Below are positions 16,596-22,692 of a stretch of DNA of 39,939 bases, piece after piece. The stretch spans positions 1 through 39,939 of the forward strand of contig JAFNKG010000015.1 in assembly GCA_017883965.1 (NCBI GenBank). Direction: 5' to 3'. The DNA is from Candidatus Methanophagales archaeon (GTDB lineage Archaea > Halobacteriota > Syntropharchaeia > Alkanophagales > Methanospirareceae). Numbering within the stretch: the stretch's first letter is position 1; every line of letters begins with the position of its first letter. Position numbers and translations under genes: made by a program. The notes under the pieces were generated by a model. It did not search any database. It saw only the letters and a program-made list of their open reading frames with translations, and was not told where the DNA came from.

Positions 16596-16633
16596 AGGGC
16601 TACCCCCTCGACCGCCTCTACGAGGAGGTAGCC
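16586..16633 (+). promoter_or_regulatory. Candidate programmed -1 frameshift signal (G-run plus hairpin)
   Basis: Five G (16586-16590) let a glycyl-tRNA on GGG (16587-16589) re-pair perfectly on GGG one base back; the zero-frame stop UAG follows one codon later. A hairpin starts about 8 bases downstream of the run. GGCTACC (16598-16604) pairs with GGTAGCC (16627-16633) and, after one C/A mismatch, CCTCG (16606-16610) pairs with CGAGG (16621-16625), around a 10-nt loop. That is 12 base pairs at the spacing typical of frameshift stimulators. The slip site is not a perfect X-XXY-YYZ heptamer, because the GAA codon would have to re-pair on GGA. Confidence 0.6.
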
Positions 16634-16759
16634 TTCATCGCATATCACTTTCACTGGAGCCATGAAGAAATCATGAATATTGAGCACCGGGAAAGAAGGA
16701 GATGGTGCGAGGAGATCTCAAAGATAAATAAGAAGTTAAATGAGGCTCTGAGGAGATAA
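16589..16759 (+). CDS. DUF6760-like eCIS protein, -1 frame extension of the chaperone ORF
   Basis: Fifty-six codons in the -1 frame relative to the preceding gene, too short for ordinary ORF calling. The translation contains GYPLDRLYEEVAFIAYHFHW, then EEIMNIEHRERRRWCEEISK and ends ALRR. This is the DUF6760 family regularly found after the chaperone gene in eCIS loci. There is no ATG, GTG or TTG upstream in this frame back to a TGA, the only Met being internal (IMNIEH). It is therefore either made as a C-terminal frameshift extension of the chaperone (as in lambda gpG-T and P2 E-E') or started at an unusual codon such as ATA 16592. It ends 3 bases before the YkgJ gene. Confidence 0.75.
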   Translation, partial: GIEGYPLDRLYEEVAFIAYHFHWSHEEIMNIEHRERRRWCEEISKINKKLNEALRR

Positions 16760-16762
16760 AAA

Positions 16763-17371
16763 ATGCAGGTTGAAGCGTTGGAAGAACTGAGGGAAGAAGT
16801 TGTTGAAGGGCTTCGATACGTCCACTATCAGTTAGGAGCCAATACAGGAAAGGCTCTGGAAGTATCTTCATTCCTCTATGCCTTGATAGAGCTCCTTATT
16901 GAGAGGGGTATTATCACCGAGAAAGAATTAAACGAACGGAAAATAGCAGTAGCGGACAGATTGGTAAAGAAGTTCCAGGAACTGGGCATGGGGGCGGTAT
17001 TTCAGGAAAAAGAGCAGGATAAATACGGCTTTGATGACGTTCAAATTGACTGTGAAATCAGAAGGCATCTCTGCAAAGCAGCCTGTTGCAAGATGAGTTT
17101 CGCTCTTTCGCGGGAGGATATTGAGGAGGGTATTGTGAAGTGGGATTTAGGGCATCCGTATATGATTGCAAAGGAAGAAAGTGGCTACTGCGTTCATCTT
17201 GAAAAAACAACACACAGGTGCAAGATATGGAAAAACCGTCCAGTGCCTTGCCGTGCTTTTGACTGCCGAAATGATAGACGAATCTGGCTTGATTTTGAGA
17301 ATATGATTGTCAATCAGAAATTGCCTGAGGTTTTTGAGCGGAGAGATGGACAGGGGATTAAGCTTAAATGA
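16763..17371 (+). CDS. YkgJ-type cysteine-cluster protein in the eCIS operon
   Basis: A 202-residue soluble protein. The N-terminal half is helical (EALEELREEVVEGLRYVHYQ). The C-terminal half has the YkgJ/CxxCxxCC cysteine cluster: DCEIRRHLCKAACC (about residues 94-107), a Cys in SGYCVHL, CKIWKNRPVPCRAFDCR (about 153-169). Eight cysteines in this arrangement are proposed to bind zinc or an iron-sulfur cluster; the biochemical role is unknown. It lies between the chaperone/DUF6760 unit and the second tube gene with operon spacing, so a role in assembly or modification of the particle is inferred. Confidence 0.8.
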   Translation: MQVEALEELREEVVEGLRYVHYQLGANTGKALEVSSFLYALIELLIERGIITEKELNERKIAVADRLVKKFQELGMGAVFQEKEQDKYGFDDVQIDCEIRRHLCKAACCKMSFALSREDIEEGIVKWDLGHPYMIAKEESGYCVHLEKTTHRCKIWKNRPVPCRAFDCRNDRRIWLDFENMIVNQKLPEVFERRDGQGIKLK

Positions 17372-17386
17372 TAGGAGGCTAAGAAA

Positions 17387-17821
17387 ATGCCTGTAGGCGA
17401 AAGAAAAGACCCCTATCTAAGCTTCAGATTCCTTGTAGAAATCCAGGGCTTAGTAGTAGGCGGATTTTCAGAAGTCTCTGGTCTTCAAGCAAATACCGAA
17501 GTAGAAGAAATAAAAGAAGGTGGCGTTAACGATTTCGTCCATAAACTCCCGAAGATAACCAAATATCCAAATATCACCTTGAAAAGAGGCATAACGGATT
17601 TAGACGCACTCTGGCACTGGCATCAGGACGTAGTGAATGGAAAAGTTGAAAGGAAAACTGTTTTTATTATGCTAATGGACAGCGAAGGAAACGAGAAATG
17701 GCGATGGTCTTTCGAGCATGCATATCCCGTGAAATGGACGGGTCCGGATTTAAAGGCAGATGGCAGCACAGTCGGTGTTGAGACTTTAGAACTCGCACAT
17801 AACGGAATAAAGAAGTTTTGA
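17387..17821 (+). CDS. Second inner tube protein (Pvc5-like)
   Basis: A 144-residue paralogue of the tube protein at 15775, sharing ERKDPYLSFRFLVEIQG, GGFSEVSGL, KLPKITKYPNITLKRGITD and the C-terminal GVETLELAHNGI. It has an ATAGGAGG ribosome-binding site. In PVC/Afp systems a second tube protein (Pvc5) forms the ring that joins the tube to the hub, and the location immediately before the hub-side genes agrees with that. The stop overlaps a TTG start option of the next gene (17818); the next gene's first ATG is at 17830. Confidence 0.9.
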   Translation: MPVGERKDPYLSFRFLVEIQGLVVGGFSEVSGLQANTEVEEIKEGGVNDFVHKLPKITKYPNITLKRGITDLDALWHWHQDVVNGKVERKTVFIMLMDSEGNEKWRWSFEHAYPVKWTGPDLKADGSTVGVETLELAHNGIKKF

Positions 17822-17829
17822 AAGAACAG

Positions 17830-19548
17830 ATGAAAACGATAAAAAGAGCGAAGACGGAACTGATTGATAGCGGATTCTTTCAAAAATTGTTGGACAAACA
17901 TACCAATTTACAACTTTTCACTACTAACTTCTCGCCTATTCTATCTACAAAAAGAATCGTCCCTCGCATGAGATGGTTAGAGTTCGTATATGCGCTGCCC
18001 TATTTAGTTCTAAAGCGAGAAATATTTAATTCGTTCAAAAAATATTCTTTTAAACCCACGTTCTTTTTGAGCCTGAATACGGTTCCGGTAAAGCAGCGAG
18101 GAGTATCGTTAATTCTTCAGCACTTGTTTACTGCTGAGCACACAGAGAACACAGAGAGACAGGAAAATCAGTTACTACCCGGCGAATGCCGTCCTTCATC
18201 TTTTTTCGTCAGCTCCGCGCTCTCGACGGTAGACAAATACATTCTTCAAAAAAGCGACGCCTCTCTTCCTCCTTATGGGCTCTTAGGAAGAGAAACTTTG
18301 CTGAATGGGCAAAGGATAACCTCGTATTTTAAATCGCCTTCGCCGGAACTCGCTCAGCCAATAGGTCATGAAACATTAACCAGCAGAGTAGAAACAGAAA
18401 AAGAATTGGAACTACAAAACTACCAGTTACCGGTAGTCACCTTTCAGCCGCCAGTCGTAAGCCTTAAGCCATCCGCAGTCAGCTATAAAAATCCGGGAAC
18501 TTATATTCTCTCCAGCACAAGCGACTTTACTACACCTCCTTTCAGTTACTATTCTTTTAAACCACTGACTACGTTCTTTTTGAGCCAGAAGAGAGTCTCC
18601 GCAAAACAGCGAGGAGCTTCGATTCTTCAAAAAAGCGACGCCTCTCTTCCTCCTTATGGGCCCTTAGGAAGAGAAACTTTGCTGAATGGGCAAAGGATAA
18701 TCTCGTATTTTAAATCGCCTTCGCTGGAACTCGCTCAGCCAATAGGTCATGAAACGTTAACCAGCAGAGTAGAAACAGAAAAAGAATTGGAACTACAAAA
18801 CTACCAGTTACCGGTAGTCACCTTTCAGCCGCCAGTCGTAAGCCTTAAGCCATCCGCAGTCAGCTATAAAAATCCGGGAACTTATATTCTCTCCAGCACA
18901 AGCGACTTTACTACACCTCCTTTCAGTTACTATTCTTTTAAACCACTGACTACGTTCTTTTTGAGCCAGAAGAGAGTCTCCGCAAAACAGCGAGGAGCTT
19001 CGATTCTTCAAAAAAGCGACGCCTCTCTTCCTCCTTATGGGCCCTTAGGAAGAGAAACTTTGCTGAATGGGCAAAGGATAATCTCGTATTTTAAATCGCC
19101 TTCGCTGGAACTCGCTCAGCCAATAAGCCATGAAACAGCAACCACAACCAGAATAGAAACCGAAAAGGAATTAGCAATCGCAAACTACCAATTACCAGTA
19201 GTTACCCGCCTTTTGTCAACATTAAGCCATAAAACCGTGTCAGTCAGCGATAAATCCCTGGAAAAACCTTCTATTTTTTCCAGCGCAGAAGAGTTTATGA
19301 ACAATAAACAAGGTCTTTTACATACTTTAGAGGTAGAAAAAGCACCTACATATCATACCTATCCGGAGATAGAGCATGTCTCAGCTACGCATACGGAAAT
19401 AATAAAAGAGCGAGTAATAGAGAAAGAAGCAGAACCACCGCATGCAACTCCACAACCTCCCGGCATTGACGTGAACCGCCTCGCTGAGCAGATATATCAA
19501 TTGATTGAGCGAAGAGTGAGAATAGAAAGAGAAAGGAGGGGATTGTAA
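17830..19548 (+). CDS. Repeat-rich eCIS protein in the tape-measure position
   Basis: About 572 residues, rich in Ser, Pro, Thr, Phe and Tyr, with no membrane helix. The centre has two nearly identical 127-residue repeats and a partial third (each starting ILQKSDASLPPYG and ending SAKQRGAS). A degenerate partial copy precedes them (SFKPTFFLSLNTVPVKQRGV). The C-terminus is different in style: DVNRLAEQIYQLIERRVRIE followed by RERRGL, a charged helix that looks conserved and likely folds against the hub. By phage synteny (tube, chaperone, tape measure, LysM/hub) this is the tape-measure slot; no other tape-measure-like gene (Pvc14) is found in the locus. The composition is unlike helical phage tape measures, so an adaptor or Pvc6-like role is an alternative. 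Confidence 0.6.
   Translation: MKTIKRAKTELIDSGFFQKLLDKHTNLQLFTTNFSPILSTKRIVPRMRWLEFVYALPYLVLKREIFNSFKKYSFKPTFFLSLNTVPVKQRGVSLILQHLFTAEHTENTERQENQLLPGECRPSSFFVSSALSTVDKYILQKSDASLPPYGLLGRETLLNGQRITSYFKSPSPELAQPIGHETLTSRVETEKELELQNYQLPVVTFQPPVVSLKPSAVSYKNPGTYILSSTSDFTTPPFSYYSFKPLTTFFLSQKRVSAKQRGASILQKSDASLPPYGPLGRETLLNGQRIISYFKSPSLELAQPIGHETLTSRVETEKELELQNYQLPVVTFQPPVVSLKPSAVSYKNPGTYILSSTSDFTTPPFSYYSFKPLTTFFLSQKRVSAKQRGASILQKSDASLPPYGPLGRETLLNGQRIISYFKSPSLELAQPISHETATTTRIETEKELAIANYQLPVVTRLLSTLSHKTVSVSDKSLEKPSIFSSAEEFMNNKQGLLHTLEVEKAPTYHTYPEIEHVSATHTEIIKERVIEKEAEPPHATPQPPGIDVNRLAEQIYQLIERRVRIERERRGL
18241..19206 (+). repeat. Tandem 381-bp direct repeats inside the candidate tape-measure gene
   Basis: Unit 1 spans 18241-18621 and unit 2 spans 18622-19002; they differ by only a few bases. 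Unit 3 (from 19003) is near-identical to about 19125, then drifts until about 19206. A decayed 3' part of a unit is visible at 18037-18120. The period is a multiple of three, so the frame is kept and each unit adds 127 residues. Such close identity implies recent unequal recombination or selection for identity. The spacer between the decayed copy and unit 1 contains a CACAGAGAACACAGAGAG low-complexity stretch. Confidence 0.95.
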
Positions 19549-19551
19549 AGT

Positions 19552-20223
19552 ATGGTCTTAGTGAAAGCTTTTTTAACGAGAAAAGATAAGCCCTTGCTAA
19601 TCGTGCCTTTCTTATTCAATCCTGATGGGTTCACAGTTGAAAGAACCAACCAGTTTACAGAAGTGAACATACCAGGACTTCCTTCTTCCACTTTTCAATT
19701 TGTAAAAGGAGGTGCCAGAACCTTGACCATGGACTTATTTTTCGATACTTACGAAGAAAAAATAGACGTTCGTATTTTTACAGACCGCATTACAGGATGG
19801 GATTCCGGGAGTATGTTCAGCAAATTACCAGATATTGCTAAAGGACTTATGGATATTGACTCGGACCTTCATGCACCACCTGTTTGTCTTTTCATCTGGG
19901 GTGCATACATTTTTCCATGTATAATTGAAAGAGTGACCAAAAGATTTACCATGTTCCTTTCCGTAGGAATTCCTGTTAGAGCCACGTTAAATGTTACTTT
20001 AAAAGAGTACATAGAAGTTGCAACTCAACTTAAAGAAACTTCATTACAGTCGGCAGACAGGACTAAAACCTGGACCGTTAAAGAGGGCGACAGTCTCTGG
20101 TTTATTGCTGCGAAGGAGTATGGGAATCCCGCTCTCTGGCGACCCATAGCAGAGACGAACAAGATTGCTAATCCACGAGTTCTAAAACCCGGTATGGAAT
20201 TGGTTATTCCACCTCTGGAGTGA
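19552..20223 (+). CDS. LysM-domain hub adaptor (Pvc7/gp53-like)
   Basis: A 223-residue protein. The N-terminal 160 residues are a beta-rich region (for example FLFNPDGFTVERTNQFTEV, ARTLTMDLFFDTYEE) similar to CIS proteins that link tube and hub. The C-terminal LysM domain (about 175-222) reads WTVKEGDSLWFIAAKEYGNP to VLKPGMELVIPPL. In contractile tails, LysM proteins of this type sit at the inner baseplate rather than binding murein. A strong GGAGGGG ribosome-binding site precedes ATG 19552. The stop overlaps the next start (TGATG). Confidence 0.88.
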   Translation: MVLVKAFLTRKDKPLLIVPFLFNPDGFTVERTNQFTEVNIPGLPSSTFQFVKGGARTLTMDLFFDTYEEKIDVRIFTDRITGWDSGSMFSKLPDIAKGLMDIDSDLHAPPVCLFIWGAYIFPCIIERVTKRFTMFLSVGIPVRATLNVTLKEYIEVATQLKETSLQSADRTKTWTVKEGDSLWFIAAKEYGNPALWRPIAETNKIANPRVLKPGMELVIPPLE

Positions 20224-21302
20224 TGGATAGAATGGAAATTGAAGAGATAGCAGAGAAATATAAGAATTTTTATGCCCCTAATTACCAAATACTCGTTGGT
20301 GACGATGATATTCTTAAGAAACACTTCATAGAAATCACCAATGTAACTTTTGAAGATACATTAGAAGGCGCAGATAGATTCTCCCTTTCCATAAACGACC
20401 CGGGGGTTAAATGGCTTGATAGTGAACTCTTTGGGCCTGGTAAGGAAGTGGAAATCAAAATGGGTTATGTGGATGAACTTGCTACTATGATCGTCGGTGA
20501 GATTATTTCGCTCAGACCTAACTTCCCAACAAATGGTACTCCGCAACTGGAGATAAGTGGCTATGACTTATCTCATCAGTTTACGAGGGTTCGCAAGCAG
20601 CGACCTTTTGAAAATGTGAGGGACAGTGAAATAGTGGCAAGTATATCAAGCGAGGCAAAGCACAAACTTAAAACGCAGATAGAGCAAACAGAAACCGTTC
20701 ATCCCCATGTCGTGCAGGACGGACAGGCGGACTATGACTTCATTAAGGGGCTTGCGGACCGTAATTTCTTTGAGTTCTTCGTTAAGGAAAGAACGCTCTA
20801 TTTTCAGAAGCCTAAAAAAGATGAGAGTGAAATAGTAACACTTAAGTATGGTGTCTCTCTCTTAAGCTTTAACCCGGAACTTAATACCGCTAATCAGGTA
20901 AGTGAAGTAACGGTGATGGGCTGGAATCCAAAAACAAGAGAAGAGATTGTTGGAAGAGCGCAGCGGGGAAGCGAAGAAGCACGGGAAGGCGGAAGAAGCA
21001 GTGGAGGGGATATGGTGGAAAATCAGTATGGCGTAGTAGAAGAACGGATTTTAGATAGACCGGTATTTACACAACAAGAAGCGGACATTCTTGCACATTC
21101 AATACTGAACAGGCTGTCGGAAGGACTCGTCAAAGGCGGTGCCGAATGCATAGGGATACCTGAGATAAGGGCAGGGAAAAACATTAAATTAGAAGGACTT
21201 GGAAATAAGTTCAGCCGGAAATATTATATAGAGCGAACCACGCATACTATCAGTAATGCCGGGTATAGCACCACCTTTAATATAAAGGAGAATACAATAT
21301 GA
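20223..21302 (+). CDS. Baseplate hub protein, phage late control D/gp27-like (Pvc8 N-terminal part)
   Basis: About 359 residues. Typical late-control-D/VgrG N-terminal features include FEDTLEGADRFSLSINDPG, the strand LEISGYDLSHQFTRVRKQRP, a HPHVVQDGQADYDFIKGLAD core (quoted to 20), and ADRNFFEFFVKERTLYFQKP. The trimer forms the hub that carries the spike. In PVC/Afp and T6SS VgrG, this domain is fused to the OB/spike part; here the spike is a separate gene (21299) overlapping by 4 bases. Start options are GTG 20220, ATG 20223 and ATG 20232. Confidence 0.9.
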   Translation: MDRMEIEEIAEKYKNFYAPNYQILVGDDDILKKHFIEITNVTFEDTLEGADRFSLSINDPGVKWLDSELFGPGKEVEIKMGYVDELATMIVGEIISLRPNFPTNGTPQLEISGYDLSHQFTRVRKQRPFENVRDSEIVASISSEAKHKLKTQIEQTETVHPHVVQDGQADYDFIKGLADRNFFEFFVKERTLYFQKPKKDESEIVTLKYGVSLLSFNPELNTANQVSEVTVMGWNPKTREEIVGRAQRGSEEAREGGRSSGGDMVENQYGVVEERILDRPVFTQQEADILAHSILNRLSEGLVKGGAECIGIPEIRAGKNIKLEGLGNKFSRKYYIERTTHTISNAGYSTTFNIKENTI

Positions 21303-21961
21303 GTGCGGCGAGTCTTTTTCGAGATTTCGGAGATGAGTCACGAGTTAGAAGAATCTCTGGTGTAGTAATAGGTATCGTTACCAATAACAAGGACACGGAA
21401 GGTATGGGAAGAGTGAAAGTAAAGTTTCCCTGGCGGGGAGATAGCGATGAAAGCTACTGGGCTCGTGTATCTACTCTAATGGCTGGAAAAGATAGGGGAG
21501 CATTCTTTTTACCTGAAGTGGGTGATGAAGTGCTCGTTGCTTTCGATCATGGAGATATAAATCACCCTTATGTTATAGGAGCGCTCTGGAACGGAGTGGA
21601 TACGCCTCCTGAGACGAACGCGGATGGCAAGAACAATATAAGAAAGATAAAATCCAGAAGCGGACATGAGATAATCTTCGATGATAACGATGAACAGAAG
21701 AAGGAAAAGATAGAAATTCATACTAAAGCAGGTCATACAATCATTCTTGATGATTCCGCAGGCGCAGAGAAGATAGAAATTAAAGATAAAACAGGAAACA
21801 ATTCTATCATGATAGATTCTGTTCAAAATGCCATTGCTATAAGCAGCCAGATGAAACTCAGCATAAAGGCACAAGCGATAGAGATAGAATCTGGCGGGAT
21901 GATGAGCATTAAATCCAGCGCTTCTTTAACTATTCAAGGTGCTATCGTAAAGATAAATTGA
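21299..21961 (+). CDS. Spike protein, phage baseplate assembly protein V/gp5-like (Pvc8 C-terminal part)
   Basis: A 220-residue protein. The OB fold comes first (GVVIGIVTNNKDTEGMGRVK, then VKFPWRGDSDESYWARV, FLPEVGDEVLVAFDHGD, PYVIGALWNG). A beta-helical spike follows, made of repeated strands (GHEIIFDD, GHTIILDD, NNSIMIDS, IEIESGGMMSIKSSASLTI). The trimeric beta-helix is the needle that breaches the target envelope, tipped by the PAAR protein encoded next. No enzymatic (lysozyme) domain is present, unlike T4 gp5. It overlaps the hub gene by ATGA-type coupling. Confidence 0.92.
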   Translation: MSAASLFRDFGDESRVRRISGVVIGIVTNNKDTEGMGRVKVKFPWRGDSDESYWARVSTLMAGKDRGAFFLPEVGDEVLVAFDHGDINHPYVIGALWNGVDTPPETNADGKNNIRKIKSRSGHEIIFDDNDEQKKEKIEIHTKAGHTIILDDSAGAEKIEIKDKTGNNSIMIDSVQNAIAISSQMKLSIKAQAIEIESGGMMSIKSSASLTIQGAIVKIN

Positions 21962-21974
21962 GGAGGAGAAAAAT

Positions 21975-22268
21975 ATGCCACCAGCAGCAAGGGTTGGAGA
22001 CCCGACCAGTCATGGAACACCTTTAAGTCCGGGACCGGGGAGCGTTAATGTGTTGATAGGGGGTATGCCAGCATGGCGTGCAACAGCGGACTTCCATGCC
22101 TGTCCGCTGGTAACAGTAACAGTGCCGCACGTGGGTGGAGTAGTTCAGATGGGAAGCACGACAGTCTTAATCAATAATCTTCCTGCTGCACGACAGGGCG
22201 ACATGATTGTTGAAAGCGGTCCTCCGAACACCATTGCTATGGGCTGTCCGACAGTATTAATAGGGTAG
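21975..22268 (+). CDS. PAAR-domain spike tip protein (Pvc10-like)
   Basis: A 97-residue PAAR protein. It has PPAARVGDPTSHGTPLSPGP at the start, GSVNVLIGGMPAWRATADFH, VLINNLPAARQGDMIVE and the closing AMGCPTVLIG. The His and Cys residues (SHG, FHAC, AMGC) fit the zinc site of PAAR cones. It would sharpen the spike and may carry effectors. There is a strong AGGAGGAG ribosome-binding site. No C-terminal toxin extension is present. Confidence 0.95.
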   Translation: MPPAARVGDPTSHGTPLSPGPGSVNVLIGGMPAWRATADFHACPLVTVTVPHVGGVVQMGSTTVLINNLPAARQGDMIVESGPPNTIAMGCPTVLIG

Positions 22269-22292
22269 AATGCGAAGGAAGAAGGTGTAGAT

Positions 22293-22688
22293 ATGTCTAA
22301 AGAGTTTTTAGGACGGGGCTGGAAATTTCCGGTTAACGTCAACACAACGGGAAAAATAGAGATGTCGCAGTATGAGAAGGATATAAAAGAAGCGATATGG
22401 ATTATTTTGAGCACGTCAAAAGGAGAGCGAGTAATGCGGCACGATTTTGGTTGCGGCATTTACGATTTCGTTTTTGCTCCCATAAACACTGCTACAATAG
22501 GAATGATAGAGGCAAGTGTTCGCGAAGCCCTTACTTTGTGGGAACCAAGGATAGAACTTATCAATGTGAATGTATCAGCAGATAAAGCAGAAGAGGGGAA
22601 GCTCCTTATCAGTATTGATTACCGCGTGAGAAGCACGAACAACGAGTTTAATCTGGTTTATCCATTTTATTTGAAGGAAGGGGGGTAG
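22293..22688 (+). CDS. Baseplate wedge protein gp25/GpW-like (Pvc9)
   Basis: A 131-residue GPW/gp25 family protein. FLGRGWKFPVNVNTTGKIEM at the start, IKEAIWIILSTSKGERVMRHDFGCGIYDF in pieces (SKGERVMRHDFGCGIYDFVF) and the C-terminal LLISIDYRVRSTNNEFNLVY are all diagnostic. The motif E-R-V-M-R-H-D-F-G carries the conserved residues of the gp25/TssE core that trigger sheath assembly at the baseplate. It ends GGG-TAG, and the next gene's reading frame begins only a few bases later. Confidence 0.95.
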   Translation: MSKEFLGRGWKFPVNVNTTGKIEMSQYEKDIKEAIWIILSTSKGERVMRHDFGCGIYDFVFAPINTATIGMIEASVREALTLWEPRIELINVNVSADKAEEGKLLISIDYRVRSTNNEFNLVYPFYLKEGG

Positions 22689-22692
22689 AAAA

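Noticed and set aside
18427-19011. Two identical 67-residue minus-strand frames 381 bases apart
   Set aside because: They are mirror shadows of the tandem repeats in the plus-strand gene and have no ribosome-binding site or other support.
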